A DNA stretch of 64,000 bases from Rhizobium sp. Q54 (GTDB lineage Bacteria > Pseudomonadota > Alphaproteobacteria > Rhizobiales > Xanthobacteraceae): positions 1 to 64,000 of the forward strand of contig CAMBQQ010000001.1 of NCBI GenBank assembly GCA_945870035.1, in the 5' to 3' direction. Position 1 is the stretch's first letter. Every line of letters begins with the position of its first letter. Positions 1-13,759 of this stretch are shown here, in pieces. Under the pieces are notes generated by a model. That model was not told where the DNA came from and ran no database searches. It saw only the letters and a program-made list of their open reading frames with translations. The translations under genes were made by a program, and so were the position numbers.

Positions 1-147
1 TCGCCTTGATGGCCACGCACTCTTGCCAAAACTTATCCTGGGGGTAAAGTTCACTAACGGGTTGGAGGTCATCGCCAAGGCGAGCGACCTTCAGGACGAA
101 AACGCCGCCTAAAAGATCAGGCCGTCACCAACTTTAGGCGATAGCTC
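1..147 (+). mobile_element. Possible right end of an insertion sequence (partial)
   Basis: The frame from position 2 is open to a TAA at 110-112 and would be the last 36 codons of a protein that begins outside the window; I do not recognise the family. It is followed by about 35 bases that resemble an IS terminus (CACCAACTTTAGGCGATAGC, 127-146). Directly after that, DUF533-like coding sequence begins without a start codon. This is what one expects of an element inserted into the next gene. The other end and any target duplication lie outside the window, so the call is an inference. Confidence 0.35.
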
Positions 148-667
148 TCTGGCTGTCGCCGGTGCGCTCGCCTATCGCGCCTATCAGAACTATCAGGCCG
201 GAAAGACTGCGTCGCCCGCAACCAGCGCCTCGGTGCCATTACTGCCGCCGCCCGCCGACACGCCGTTCAACCCGGCCAGCGAAGCCGACCAACAAACTCT
301 GGGCCGCCATCTGTTGCGCGCGATGATCTCGGCGGCCAAGGCCGACGGACATATCGACGCCACCGAACAGGCCAATATTTTCGCGCAAATGGACCGGCTC
401 AATGTCAGCGCGGAAGACAAGGTCTTCGTCATGGATGAATTGCGCAAGCCGCTCGACGTCGATGCCGTCGCCAGCGCCGCGCGCTCGCCGGAGGAGGCCG
501 CCGAGCTTTACACGGTGTCGCTCCTGGCGATCGATATCGACAATCCGTCCGAGCGCGGTTACCTGGCGCTGCTCGCGGCCCGTCTCAATCTGGATGAAAA
601 GCTCGTCGCGCATCTGCATGCGACCGTCGAGGGCGCCACCGAGAAAGTAGCGCAGCCGGCCGGTTAG
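148..667 (+). pseudogene. DUF533 (TerB-like) protein, 5'-truncated
   Basis: The C-terminal part of a DUF533 family protein, an inner-membrane-associated family of unknown function with a TerB-like helical domain. Codons from about 149 read LAVAGALAYRAYQNYQ, the conserved motif that normally follows a glycine-rich N-terminus. The frame has no ATG, GTG or TTG between the stop at 110 and a GTG at 233, so the usual N-terminal third is missing. The acidic helical domain downstream (ADGHIDATEQ onward) is intact to the stop. The 3' end overlaps the convergent atpC stop by four bases. The gene is probably inactivated by the element to its left; expression of a short form from the GTG at 233 cannot be excluded. 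Confidence 0.6.
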
Positions 668-1074
668 TGCATCGCCGTCCCGGTCAGGTGCCGGTCGACG
701 GCCTTGAAGTTGTCGAGGCGGGTAATCAGATTGTCGAGCGCGTTGCCCGGCTCGAGTTTGGCGATCTGCTGTTCGATAACGCCGATCTGGGCGGCGAGCA
801 CGGCGCGGTCGAAGTCGGCGACCGTGTCGGCGGTATCGGCCAGCACGGTCAGGCCTTTGGCCGAGACTTCGGCGAAGCCGCCGAGCACGACGATCTTGTG
901 TTCACCACCGCCGGTCTTCACCGTCAGCACGCCGGGACGCAAAGTCGTGACCATCGGTGCATGGCCAGCCAGCACACCGAAGTCGCCTTCGGCGCCCGGC
1001 ACGTCCACCTGCTCGACCTCGCCCGAGAACACGAGCTTTTCCGGCGAGACCAGTTCGAAGTGAAGTGTGGCCAT
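664..1074 (-). CDS. atpC: ATP synthase F1 epsilon subunit
   Basis: The 136-residue epsilon subunit of F1Fo ATP synthase, part of the central stalk on the cytoplasmic face of the membrane, where it couples rotation to catalysis and can inhibit hydrolysis. The N-terminal beta-sandwich is clear ([20 protein letters not shown], then [19 protein letters not shown]) and a short C-terminal helical part follows. The ATG at 1074 was chosen over an upstream in-frame extension because that extension is encoded by a palindromic repeat, and an AGGAAGAAAG ribosome site precedes the ATG. It is the last gene of the atpHAGDC operon and is separated from atpD by that repeat. Confidence 0.96.
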   Translation of the reverse strand: MATLHFELVSPEKLVFSGEVEQVDVPGAEGDFGVLAGHAPMVTTLRPGVLTVKTGGGEHKIVVLGGFAEVSAKGLTVLADTADTVADFDRAVLAAQIGVIEQQIAKLEPGNALDNLITRLDNFKAVDRHLTGTAMH

Positions 1075-1089
1075 GATCTTTCTTCCTTC

Positions 1090-1197
1090 ACCTCTCCCGC
1101 CTGCGGGGGAGGTCGGCGCGAAGCGCCGGGAGGGGGTCTTCGAAGAGAGGGAAAAATGCCCCCTCCCCAACCCTCCCCCGCAAGCGGGGGAGGGAGA
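1090..1197. repeat. GC-rich palindromic intergenic repeat (family A, copy 1)
   Basis: Two inverted modules of the type CCTCCCC...GGGGAGG lie head to head between atpD and atpC. One carries the GGTCGGCGCGAAGCGCCGGGAGGGGGT arm pattern in shortened form; the other reads CCCTCCCCCGCAAGCGGGGGAGGG-like. The same architecture recurs at 19163, 19582, 19689, 22162, 26457, 36219 and 43983. Confidence 0.75.
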
Positions 1198-1205
1198 ATT
1201 TTAAC

Positions 1206-3537
<2,332 letters not shown>

Positions 3538-3611
3538 AGTTTCTCAGTCGCCCTTGAGCGGTCTTAACTCACTATCGTGCCCGGCCGCGTGCCGGGCACA
3601 TCGAAATCAAA

Positions 3612-5734
<2,123 letters not shown>

Positions 5735-6055
5735 ACAGGCCGGACGCCGTCGCGGATCGGGCGGCGTAAGCTATTGGAATCCAAGAGGGAATTCCGATTT
5801 GGGGAGAGGTCGCGGGCGCCCCCCGAAAACCCTCGGTAAATCGAGGCGCTAGCTAACACAGGCCCGCTTGCGGTGCAACAAAGCGTGATTCGAAGAATGC
5901 CGGTACCGGGGGTGAGCCCAGCCGCAAATCTGCATCGCAGCGATACCTCGCCAGCCGGACAACCCGCCTATAGTTTGCGCACCGCTGCGGTACGCAGGGA
6001 CTGGCCCCCTGGATGTCAACCCAAGAACAATGGCCAGCCGGGAGCCTAAGGCACA
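5735..6055. other. Intergenic region upstream of the atp operon
   Basis: A 321-base gap between the divergent atpH and DMT transporter genes. It contains a plausible minus-strand promoter for the atp operon (annotated separately), giving a 5' leader of about 110 bases. Two short minus-strand reading frames in it overlap each other in different frames and have no ribosome site or recognisable product. I see no RNA gene. Confidence 0.5.
5850..5878 (-). promoter_or_regulatory. Candidate promoter of the atp operon
   Basis: On the minus strand, TTGCAC (5878-5873) is followed after exactly 17 bases by TAGCTA (5855-5850), a fair sigma-70-like pair. It would start transcription about 110 bases upstream of atpH. 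This is based on pattern only. Confidence 0.4.
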
Positions 6056-6982
6056 ATGCCGCATGCGGATTCGAATAAAGATGCCGTCCGGATGGACGTC
6101 ACCACCGCCAGGCTGCTGGTTCTGCTGCTGGCCTTTGCCTGGGGCCTGAGCTGGGTCGCGTCCGCGTTGGCCTTGCGGGAAATATCGCCCTGGGGCCTGC
6201 GGTTTGCCGGGTCCGGCATCGGCACCGCGACCTTATTCGTTGCGGCCGTTTTGACCGGCCACAGCCTCAAAGTGCCGCAAGGCGAGCACAAGCACATTAT
6301 GGTGGCCGGGTTTTTGAACGTGGCGGCATTCCAGATATTGTCGGCTTTCGCACAAACGATTGGAGACACCTCACGCGCCGTCATCATCACCTATTCGATG
6401 CCGATCTGGGCGACTGTGTTCGGCTTTATCCTGCTGCGTGAACGTCTCAATGGCATCCGGCTCATGGCGCTCGCATTGTGCGTCGCCGGGCTGACGATCC
6501 TGGTCTGGCCCCTGTTCGCGCACGGCTTCCCGCCGGCGGTTTTCCTATCGCTCGGCTGTGCGCTGAGCTGGGCCTTCGCCACGGTCTACATGAAGTGGAT
6601 GAAGACCACGGTCGAGCCGCTGGCCAATGCCGCCTGGCAGTTGTTGTTCGGCTTTCTGTTTATCGCCGCCGGCACCTTCATCTTCGACGGTTATCCGAGA
6701 TTGTGGCCGATCCAGAACACCACGCTTCTCGCAGTCCTTTACGTCGGCCTGTTCGGCGTCGGCCTGGCGCATTTCCTGTGGTGGTCGATTGTCGGCAAGC
6801 TGCCGACGGTGACTGCCTCGATCGGCGCGCTGCTGGTGCCGGTCGTCGGCGTCATCACATCAATACTCTTTCTCGGCGAGAAGCTATCAATCAACGACAT
6901 CATCGGCTTCGTCCTGATCTTCTGCGCCGCCGCCTGCGTGCTGTTGCAGCCGAACGGGCGGCGTCCGGAGCCCCGCGCGTGA
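6056..6982 (+). CDS. DMT superfamily (EamA) transporter
   Basis: A 308-residue inner-membrane protein with about ten hydrophobic helices arranged as two EamA repeats. The first starts at LLVLLLAFAWGLSWVASALAL, and the second ends with GALLVPVVGVITSILFLGEKL, the conserved end-of-repeat pattern. Members export or import small metabolites; the substrate cannot be told from sequence. The ATG at 6056 has a GGAG-like site about ten bases upstream. It runs toward, and stops five bases before, the stop of the convergent 6987-7544 gene. Confidence 0.85.
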   Translation: MPHADSNKDAVRMDVTTARLLVLLLAFAWGLSWVASALALREISPWGLRFAGSGIGTATLFVAAVLTGHSLKVPQGEHKHIMVAGFLNVAAFQILSAFAQTIGDTSRAVIITYSMPIWATVFGFILLRERLNGIRLMALALCVAGLTILVWPLFAHGFPPAVFLSLGCALSWAFATVYMKWMKTTVEPLANAAWQLLFGFLFIAAGTFIFDGYPRLWPIQNTTLLAVLYVGLFGVGLAHFLWWSIVGKLPTVTASIGALLVPVVGVITSILFLGEKLSINDIIGFVLIFCAAACVLLQPNGRRPEPRA

Positions 6983-6986
6983 CCGG

Positions 6987-7544
6987 CTAGAATCTAAGCG
7001 GCGCGAAAAACGCTTTTTCTTTGCCTGAGGAAAAGTTCTTGGCCACTGGCTCCGCCGGCAGCGATTTCACCACAACCGTCCGCTTACGCTCGATCTCCCG
7101 GATTTCGCCGAGCAACGGGGAAATGTCGGCCCCTTTAGGCGCTGCGGAAAGCTTGGCCCAAAGCGCATCTTGCTCGGCCGACAATTTCTTGTATTCGGCC
7201 TGTAACTCCGCTGTCGTCGATTGCGCGTTGGCGGATTGAATAAGCTGAAACGAACCGGTTTGCGTCCTGCCGCCTCCCCCGCCGGCTCCCAGCGTCACGG
7301 TGCCGGCGGCCACGCAGAAGATCACCAGCGAATTGATCAGATAGAGGACCGTGCGCTTGAGCATGGGTTCGGTCTTCGCCATAACCAACAGCCCAAACGC
7401 GAAGCTAAAGAAGAGCACCGCCCATCCATTCGGTATGCTGAAGTGATAATGCAGCGCATTGCCGAACATCATCGACATCGAACCGGCAACGCCCGGCGTC
7501 ACCATCGCTTCCGGGGTCAGAAACTTGTCAAAGTTTGTCGTCAT
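6987..7544 (-). CDS. Membrane protein of unknown function
   Basis: A 185-residue protein I do not recognise. Residues about 41-60 and 66-90 are two hydrophobic segments (WAVLFFSFAFGLLVMA; TVLYLINSLVIFCVAAGTV), followed by a glycine-rich linker. The remainder is charged and probably helical (TTAELQAEYKKLSAEQDALW...), which may be a short coiled coil. The topology suggests a membrane-anchored soluble tail. It lies between a transporter and priA on the priA strand, 84 bases downstream of nothing obvious, so it is probably transcribed alone. Confidence 0.6.
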   Translation of the reverse strand: MTTNFDKFLTPEAMVTPGVAGSMSMMFGNALHYHFSIPNGWAVLFFSFAFGLLVMAKTEPMLKRTVLYLINSLVIFCVAAGTVTLGAGGGGGRTQTGSFQLIQSANAQSTTAELQAEYKKLSAEQDALWAKLSAAPKGADISPLLGEIREIERKRTVVVKSLPAEPVAKNFSSGKEKAFFAPLRF

Positions 7545-7628
7545 GGCTCATTCCCCCAAATGTTGCGTTGTCGAAATAAACAACCTGGGATAATAGCCGC
7601 AATTCGGACGTCCGGACACCGGAAATTT

Positions 7629-9806
7629 CTAAAAAAAGCTCTGCGGATCGACGTCAACCTGCATCTTGACGCTGCCGCGCGCCTTCGGCGCGACGGCCAG
7701 CCATTCGCGCAAATAGGCCGACAGGTTGAAATCGCGCGGCGCTTTTACCAGCAGGCGGAAACGATGGCGGCCGCGCACCACCGCGACCGGGGCTTCGGCG
7801 GGCCCCAGCACACGGACGTCCTCGTGCCGCGGCGCGCTTTGCGCCAGCGCGCGGGCGTAACTTTCCGCCGCGTGGCGGTCGCCGGCGGTGACGACAATGC
7901 CGGCGAGCCGGCCGAACGGCGGATAGAGACTGGCTTCGCGCAGCGCGATTTCGCTGGAATAGAACGCCTCGCGGTCGCCGAGGATCAGCGCCTTCATGAC
8001 AGGATGGTCGGGTTGGTGCGTTTGTAACAGTCCGGTACCGCGGTCGCCTTCGCGCCCGGCGCGGCCAACGACCTGATGCAGCAGTTGAAACGTGCGCTCG
8101 GCGGCGCGCGGGTCACCGTTACCAAGACCTAAGTCCGCATCGACAATACCGACGAGATTCAGTTTCGGAAAATGGTGGCCTTTGGCGACCAGCTGCGTGC
8201 CGACAACAATGTCGAAACGGCCCGCCGCCACGTCGTCCAACTCCTGACGCAACCGCTCCATCGATTCAACCAGATCGCTGGACAGCACCAGAATGCGTTT
8301 GTCCGGAAACAGGTCATGCGCTTCCTGCTCCAGCCGCTCGACGCCGGGCCCGACAGCGGCGAAGCTTTCGGTGGCGTGGCAGTTCGGACAGGCCTCCGGC
8401 TGCTTGGTGTTGTAACCGCAGTGGTGGCACACCAGCCGCTTCTTGAAGCGGTGATCGACCAGCCATGAATCGCAGTTCGGGCATTGCAGGCGGAAGCCGC
8501 AGGCGCGGCATAAAGTCAGCGGCGCAAAGCCGCGCCGGTTCAAGAACAGCAAAGCCTGCTCGCCACGCTCCAGAGTCTCGCCGACCGCGTCGGCGAGCTT
8601 CGGCGAGATGAAGCGGCCGCGTGGCGGCCCGTCGCGGCGCATGTCGATGGCTTCGATCTTCGGCAGATGCGCGCCGCCGAAACGCTCCGGCAAATGAATG
8701 CGGCGATAGCGGCCCCGCCGCGCATTGACCTCCGACTCGACCGACGGCGTGGCCGACGCCAGCACCACCGGAATCTTGGCAATCGAGCCGCGCACCACCG
8801 CCATGTCGCGGGCGTGATAATGCGCGCCATCTTCCTGCTTATAGGCGGGGTCGTGCTCTTCATCGACGATAATCAGACCGAGATCGGCATAGGGCAGAAA
8901 CAATGCCGAACGCGCGCCGACGACCACCGACACTTCGCCCGACGCCACCGCCGCCCAGGTGCGCGCCCGCGTGCGCGGCGACAATTGCGAATGCCATTCG
9001 GCCGGCCGCGCACCGAAGCGCGCCGTGAAGCGATCCAGCGATTGTCCGGTGAGCGCAATCTCCGGCATCAGGATGAGCGTCTGCCTGCCCTTGCGGATAT
9101 TTTCAGCAACGCCTTCGAAATAAACTTCCGTTTTGCCGGAGCCGGTCACGCCATCGACAAGCGTCACGGTGTAGCCGCCCTGATCGACCGTGGTGCGCAG
9201 CGCATCGGCGGCGGCCAACTGGCCGAGAAAGAAATCGGGCTTGGCGAAATCCGGATCGGGCGGCAGCGTTACTTTCTCGGGCGGCAGCACGACGGTTTCG
9301 AGCGCGCCTTCATCGATCAGCCCGTCGACGACGCCGATGCTGACGCCAGATTCCTTGGCGGCGTCGCCCTTGGCGCGCGTCATGCCATCGGCGAACAGAT
9401 GCAACAGGCGCGACCGCGCCGTCGTCATGCGCGCCGGCGGCGGACCACCGAGCCGGACGCCGACCCGTTCGCGCGGCGGCCCCAGATTCTCGCCCATGCG
9501 CAAGGTCATGCGCAGCACCATGCCGCGCGCCGACAACGTGTAGCCGGCGACCCAATCGACGAAGCTACGCAGTTCGCTCTTGAGCGGCGGCACGTCGTGC
9601 TTGCCGACGACGTCCTTCATGCGGTTGTGGATGCGCGGATTGGGATTGGGGTTCTCGGCCCAGACCACGCCGGTGGTCTCGCCGCGCGCGCCCAACGGCA
9701 CGGTCACGACGTCGCCCGGCGCCAGGTCCAGGCCATCGGGCACCCGGTAGGAATAGGCCTGGTCGAGCGCCACCGGCACCAGGACATCGACAACGCGCAT
9801 AGCCAT
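7629..9806 (-). CDS. priA: Primosomal replication restart helicase PriA
   Basis: A 725-residue superfamily 2 helicase that reloads the replisome at stalled or repaired forks. In order: the 3'-DNA-binding domain (MRVVDVLVPVALDQAYSYRV), the P-loop GVTGSGKTEVY at about residues 219-229, DEEHD at about 315-319, and the zinc-binding insert with eight cysteines in CxxC pairs between about residues 433 and 476. The helicase C-terminal motif VGRAGREGDRGTGLLQT completes the set. It is transcribed divergently from xerC, and the two start codons are about 70 bases apart. Confidence 0.97.
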   Translation of the reverse strand: MAMRVVDVLVPVALDQAYSYRVPDGLDLAPGDVVTVPLGARGETTGVVWAENPNPNPRIHNRMKDVVGKHDVPPLKSELRSFVDWVAGYTLSARGMVLRMTLRMGENLGPPRERVGVRLGGPPPARMTTARSRLLHLFADGMTRAKGDAAKESGVSIGVVDGLIDEGALETVVLPPEKVTLPPDPDFAKPDFFLGQLAAADALRTTVDQGGYTVTLVDGVTGSGKTEVYFEGVAENIRKGRQTLILMPEIALTGQSLDRFTARFGARPAEWHSQLSPRTRARTWAAVASGEVSVVVGARSALFLPYADLGLIIVDEEHDPAYKQEDGAHYHARDMAVVRGSIAKIPVVLASATPSVESEVNARRGRYRRIHLPERFGGAHLPKIEAIDMRRDGPPRGRFISPKLADAVGETLERGEQALLFLNRRGFAPLTLCRACGFRLQCPNCDSWLVDHRFKKRLVCHHCGYNTKQPEACPNCHATESFAAVGPGVERLEQEAHDLFPDKRILVLSSDLVESMERLRQELDDVAAGRFDIVVGTQLVAKGHHFPKLNLVGIVDADLGLGNGDPRAAERTFQLLHQVVGRAGREGDRGTGLLQTHQPDHPVMKALILGDREAFYSSEIALREASLYPPFGRLAGIVVTAGDRHAAESYARALAQSAPRHEDVRVLGPAEAPVAVVRGRHRFRLLVKAPRDFNLSAYLREWLAVAPKARGSVKMQVDVDPQSFF

Positions 9807-9874
9807 AGGAAAGGTTTGGCCGATTCCGCGGATTGACGAAAGGTTTAACCTTGCCGCCTAGGCTCGATAGAGCC

Positions 9875-10819
9875 ATGAGCACGCAAACCACAATTGCACC
9901 GGACGTTTCGGCCGAAATCGGCCGTTGGCTGGCCTATCTCGGCAGCGAGCGGCGCATGTCGCCAAAGACGCTGGAAGCCTATGAGCGCGATGTCGGCCAG
10001 TTCCTGGCCTTTCTCGCCGACCATCTCGGCGGCACGCCTTCGCTCAAAACCTTGGCGAAACTGACCCCGGCCGACGTGCGCGCCTTCATGGCGTCGCGGC
10101 GCGCTAACGGCGCCGGCAATCGAACCCTGATGCGCGGGCTCGCCGGTACCCGCTCGTTTGCCCGCTTCCTGGAGCGCAACGGCAAGGGCAAGGTTGGCGC
10201 CTTGAGCGCCATCCGCACGCCGAAGCTGCCGCGGTCGCTGCCCAAGCCTCTGGCCGTCAAAGACGCCAAGCGCATGTCCGATGCCGGCATGCGCGAAGGA
10301 GAAACCCGCGCGGCCTGGATCGTGGCCCGCGATGCCGCCGTGCTCGGTCTCTTGTACGGCTCGGGCCTGCGTATCGCAGAAGCGCTGTCGCTGACGCGGG
10401 CGCAAGCGCCACTGCCAGCGACAGGCGACGCCATCACCGTCACCGGCAAAGGCAACAAGGCGCGCATGGTGCCGGTGCTGCCGCAGGTGGCGCAACTGAT
10501 CGCCGACTACGTCAAGCTTTGCCCGCTCGATTTGCCTGACGACGGCCCGCTCTTTGTCGGCGCACGCGGCGGCGCGCTGCTGCCGCGCATCGTGCAAATG
10601 GCGATGGCGCGGTTGCGCGACGCCATGGGCCTGCCCGACTCGGCGACGCCGCATGCCTTGCGCCATTCCTTCGCCACGCATCTCCTGGCGCGCGGCGGCG
10701 ACCTCCGCTCGATCCAGGAATTGCTCGGCCACGCTTCGCTATCGACGACACAGATTTATACCGCGGTCGATAGCGAACGCTTGCTCGAAGTTTATGCGAC
10801 CGCGCATCCAAGGGCTTAG
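9875..10819 (+). CDS. xerC: Tyrosine recombinase XerC
   Basis: A site-specific tyrosine recombinase (314 residues) that, with XerD, resolves chromosome dimers at dif. The N-terminal SAM-like domain (WLAYLGSERRMSPKTLEAYERD) is followed by the catalytic set: arginine in GSGLRIAEAL, lysine in GKGNKARMVP, HxxR in HALRHSFATH, a second histidine in LLGHASLSTT and the nucleophilic tyrosine in TQIYTAVD. The ATG at 9875 is preferred to a TTG at 9833 because the family starts near this point; neither has a strong ribosome site. Confidence 0.95.
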   Translation: MSTQTTIAPDVSAEIGRWLAYLGSERRMSPKTLEAYERDVGQFLAFLADHLGGTPSLKTLAKLTPADVRAFMASRRANGAGNRTLMRGLAGTRSFARFLERNGKGKVGALSAIRTPKLPRSLPKPLAVKDAKRMSDAGMREGETRAAWIVARDAAVLGLLYGSGLRIAEALSLTRAQAPLPATGDAITVTGKGNKARMVPVLPQVAQLIADYVKLCPLDLPDDGPLFVGARGGALLPRIVQMAMARLRDAMGLPDSATPHALRHSFATHLLARGGDLRSIQELLGHASLSTTQIYTAVDSERLLEVYATAHPRA

Positions 10820-10841
10820 GACTGCGCGGGCGTAACACCGC

Positions 10842-12248
10842 TTACATATGAATCGCGCGCTTGGCGACCGCCATCGCCGCTTCCTTGACCGCTTCCGGCA
10901 ATGTCGGATGCGCGTGGCAGGTGCGGGCGAGGTCTTCGGCCGAACCGCCGAACTCCATCAGCACCGCCGCTTCGGCGATCATGTTGCCGGCGTCCGAGCC
11001 GATGATGTGAACGCCAAGCACGCGGTCGGTCTTGGCGTCGGCCAGCACCTTCACAAAACCATCGGTCTGCTGGTTGGCCTTGGCGCGGCCATTGGCGGTG
11101 AACGGAAACTTGCCGGCGTTGTAGGCAACGCCCGCCGCTTTCAATTCTTCCTCGCTTTTTCCGACCGAGGCGATCTCCGGCATCGTGTAAACCACCGCCG
11201 GGATGACATCGTAATTCACATGGCCGGCCTGTCCGGCAAGAATTTCAGCGACCGCGACGCCTTCGTCCTCGGCCTTGTGCGCCAGCATCGGCCCCGCGAT
11301 GACGTCACCGATGGCCCAGATGCCGGGCACGTTGGTCGCATAATAGTGATCGGTAACGATGCGGCCGCGCTCGTCCATCTTCACGCCGGCTTCCTTCAAT
11401 CCGAGTCCCTCGGTGAAAGGCACGCGCCCGGTCGAGACGAGTACGACATCGGCTTCGATGGTCTCGGCCTTGCCCTCGCCTTTCGCCGGCTCGACTGTCG
11501 CCTTCAAGGTCTTGCCGGATGAATCAACGCCGGTGACTTTCGACGACAGCTTGAACGTCATGCCCTGCTTTTCGAACAGACGCTGCGCCTGTTTGCGTAC
11601 CTCGCCGTCCATGCCGGGCAGCACGCCATCGAGAAATTCGACCACAGTGACCTTGGCGCCGAGACGCCGCCACACCGAACCCAGTTCGAGCCCGATGACG
11701 CCGGCGCCGATCACCAGCATGTGCTTCGGCACTTCCGGCAGCGTCAGCGCGCCGGTCGACGACACAATGCGCTTCTCGTCGATCGTGATGCCTTTAAGCT
11801 TGGCCACATCCGAACCGGTAGCAATGACGATGGCTTTTGCTTCCAGCATCTCGGTCTTGCCGTCGGCGCTTTTCACTTCCACCTTGCCGGTCGCGGCGAT
11901 GCGGCCGGCGCCCTTGAAGCCATCGATCTTGTTCTTCTTGAACAGGAAGTCGACACCCTTGACGTTGCCGTCGATGGCTTCCTGCTTGAAGTCCAGCATG
12001 GTCTTGAGATCGAGCTTCGGCGCCGGCACGCCGATACCCATCTTGGCGAAGGAATGCCCGGCTTCCTCGAACAGTTCGGACGCGTGCAGCAGCGCCTTCG
12101 ACGGAATGCAGCCGATGTTCAGGCAGGTGCCGCCGTACGTGGCGTTCTTCTCGACCACCGCGGTTTTCAAACCGAGCTGCGCCGCGCGAATGGCGCAGAC
12201 ATAGCCGCCGGGGCCGGTGCCGATGATGATGAGGTCGTAGGTAGCCAT
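10842..12248 (-). CDS. lpdA: Dihydrolipoyl dehydrogenase (E3)
   Basis: A flavoprotein (468 residues) that reoxidises dihydrolipoamide with NAD+, serving the 2-oxoglutarate dehydrogenase complex encoded just upstream. The FAD-binding [17 protein letters not shown], the redox disulfide [13 protein letters not shown], the NAD-binding [10 protein letters not shown] and the C-terminal [13 protein letters not shown] with the catalytic histidine are all present. The start at 12248 ([10 protein letters not shown]) replaces a longer frame that runs into a repeat. It is the last gene of the sucA-sucB-lpd run. Confidence 0.97.
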   Translation of the reverse strand: MATYDLIIIGTGPGGYVCAIRAAQLGLKTAVVEKNATYGGTCLNIGCIPSKALLHASELFEEAGHSFAKMGIGVPAPKLDLKTMLDFKQEAIDGNVKGVDFLFKKNKIDGFKGAGRIAATGKVEVKSADGKTEMLEAKAIVIATGSDVAKLKGITIDEKRIVSSTGALTLPEVPKHMLVIGAGVIGLELGSVWRRLGAKVTVVEFLDGVLPGMDGEVRKQAQRLFEKQGMTFKLSSKVTGVDSSGKTLKATVEPAKGEGKAETIEADVVLVSTGRVPFTEGLGLKEAGVKMDERGRIVTDHYYATNVPGIWAIGDVIAGPMLAHKAEDEGVAVAEILAGQAGHVNYDVIPAVVYTMPEIASVGKSEEELKAAGVAYNAGKFPFTANGRAKANQQTDGFVKVLADAKTDRVLGVHIIGSDAGNMIAEAAVLMEFGGSAEDLARTCHAHPTLPEAVKEAAMAVAKRAIHM

Positions 12249-12267
12249 GAAATTACTCCGAACTATC

Positions 12268-12359
12268 AATCGTCATGGCCGGGCTTGACCCGGCCATCCA
12301 CGCCTTTCTTGCTTTAACGAAGCAAGACGTGGATGCCCGGCACAAGGCCGGGCATGACG
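12268..12359. repeat. Palindromic intergenic repeat (family B)
   Basis: An inverted pair of about 35 bases each: a CGTCATGGCCGGGCTTGACC arm and the matching GGCACAAGGCCGGGCATGAC arm around a TTGCTTTAACGAAGCAA core. It lies between sucB and lpd, would fold into a strong hairpin in the transcript, and is of a kind common in Hyphomicrobiales intergenic regions. Confidence 0.7.
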
Positions 12360-12368
12360 GAGAAAGAA

Positions 12369-13628
12369 TTAGAGGTCCAAAACCAATCTTGCCGGATCTT
12401 CCAGATTGTCCTTCACCCGCACCAGGAAGGTGACGGCCTCGCGGCCATCGACAATGCGGTGATCGTAGGACAAAGCCAGATACATCATCGGCCGGATTTC
12501 GATCTTGCCGGCGACGGCCACCGGCCGCTCCTGAATCTTGTGCATGCCGAGAATGCCGGACTGCGGCGCGTTGAGGATCGGCGTCGACATCAGCGAACCG
12601 TAGACGCCGCCGTTCGAGATGGTGAAGGTGCCGCCCTGCATGTCGTCGATCTTGAGCGATCCGTCGCGGGCGCGCTTGCCGAGATCGTTGATCGCCTTCT
12701 CGACGCCGGCGAGCGACAAATGATCGGCATCGCGCACCACCGGCACGACGAGGCCCTTCTCGGTGCCGACGGCGACACCGATGTGATAGTAATTCTTGTA
12801 GACCAGATCGGTGCCGTCGATCTCGGCGTTGACCGCCGGGATGTCCTTCAGCGCGGCAATGCAGGCGCGCACGAAGAAGCCCATGAAGCCGAGCTTCACG
12901 CCGTGCTTCTTCTCGAACAATTCCTTGTACTGATTGCGCAACGCCATCACCGCGGTCATGTCGACTTCGTTGAAGGTGGTCAGCATGGCGGCGGTGTTCT
13001 GCGCATCCTTGAGGCGGCGCGCGATGGTTTGGCGCAGCCGTGTCATCCTGACGCGCTCTTCGCGCGACGCATCGTCCGGCGGCGACGGCGCGCGCATCTG
13101 CACCGGCGCTGAAACCGGCGTCGGCGTTGCTGCGGCGCGTTCGATCGCCGCCATCATGTCGCCCTTGGTCACCTGGCCATGCTTGCCCGAACCATCGACC
13201 TTGGACGGATCGACGCCGGATTCCGCGGCGAGCTTTTTCACTGAGGGCGGCTGCGTCGTGTTGGCCGCGGCGGCGGACTTCTTGAGCTGCGGCTCCTCTT
13301 CGGCGGCGTTGATCGGTGTCGTTGTCGACTGCTTGACGTCGGGGCGGCCCTGCGGGGTGCCGATGGCCGTGCTCGATTTCGCCGATGCACCGGCGCCGTC
13401 CTTGATGATGCCGAGAATGGCGCCGACGCCGACCGTCTCGCCGTTCTGGGCGGCGATCTCGCCGAGAACGCCGGCGGCCGGCGCCGGCACTTCGAGCGTC
13501 ACTTTGTCGGTTTCGAGTTCGACCAGCGGCTCGTCGACGGCGACGGCATCGCCCGGCTTCTTGAACCATTTGCCGACGGTGGCTTCGGTGACGGATTCGC
13601 CGAGAGTGGGCACGCGGATGTCAGTCAT
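12369..13628 (-). CDS. sucB: Dihydrolipoyllysine succinyltransferase (E2 of 2-oxoglutarate dehydrogenase)
   Basis: The E2 core of the 2-oxoglutarate dehydrogenase complex (419 residues); it moves the succinyl group from E1 to CoA. The lipoyl domain has its lysine in [12 protein letters not shown] (about residue 43). An alanine/proline-rich linker follows, then an E3/E1-binding domain ([22 protein letters not shown]) and the catalytic domain ending [16 protein letters not shown] with the active-site histidine. The start at 13628 ([16 protein letters not shown]) is the family start. It lies between sucA and lpd. Confidence 0.97.
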   Translation of the reverse strand: MTDIRVPTLGESVTEATVGKWFKKPGDAVAVDEPLVELETDKVTLEVPAPAAGVLGEIAAQNGETVGVGAILGIIKDGAGASAKSSTAIGTPQGRPDVKQSTTTPINAAEEEPQLKKSAAAANTTQPPSVKKLAAESGVDPSKVDGSGKHGQVTKGDMMAAIERAAATPTPVSAPVQMRAPSPPDDASREERVRMTRLRQTIARRLKDAQNTAAMLTTFNEVDMTAVMALRNQYKELFEKKHGVKLGFMGFFVRACIAALKDIPAVNAEIDGTDLVYKNYYHIGVAVGTEKGLVVPVVRDADHLSLAGVEKAINDLGKRARDGSLKIDDMQGGTFTISNGGVYGSLMSTPILNAPQSGILGMHKIQERPVAVAGKIEIRPMMYLALSYDHRIVDGREAVTFLVRVKDNLEDPARLVLDL

Positions 13629-13659
13629 GATCTCTACCTTCAATGCAATTTCGGTTGTC

Positions 13660-13752
13660 ATCACCCGCGAAGGCGGGTGATCCAGTAATCACCGAATTGG
13701 CGATATCGCGCCGGCGGTGGCTACTGGGGCCCCGCCTTTGCGGGGACGACGA
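13660..13752. repeat. Palindromic intergenic repeat (family C)
   Basis: Between sucA and sucB, TCACCCGCGAAGGCGGGTGA is a strong hairpin, followed by a second one with GGGGCCCCGCCTTTGCGGGG. The pair has the layout of a mobile palindromic repeat unit and could attenuate or stabilise the sucAB transcript. Confidence 0.65.
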
Positions 13753-13759
13753 CTCATAT

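Noticed and set aside
5849..6064. Two overlapping short minus-strand frames upstream of atpH
   Set aside because: No ribosome site, no family resemblance, and they cover the likely atp promoter.
12253..13569. 438-codon minus-strand frame overlapping sucB in another frame
   Set aside because: It is a frame-shifted reading of sucB, arginine-rich and low in complexity, and runs through the repeat downstream.
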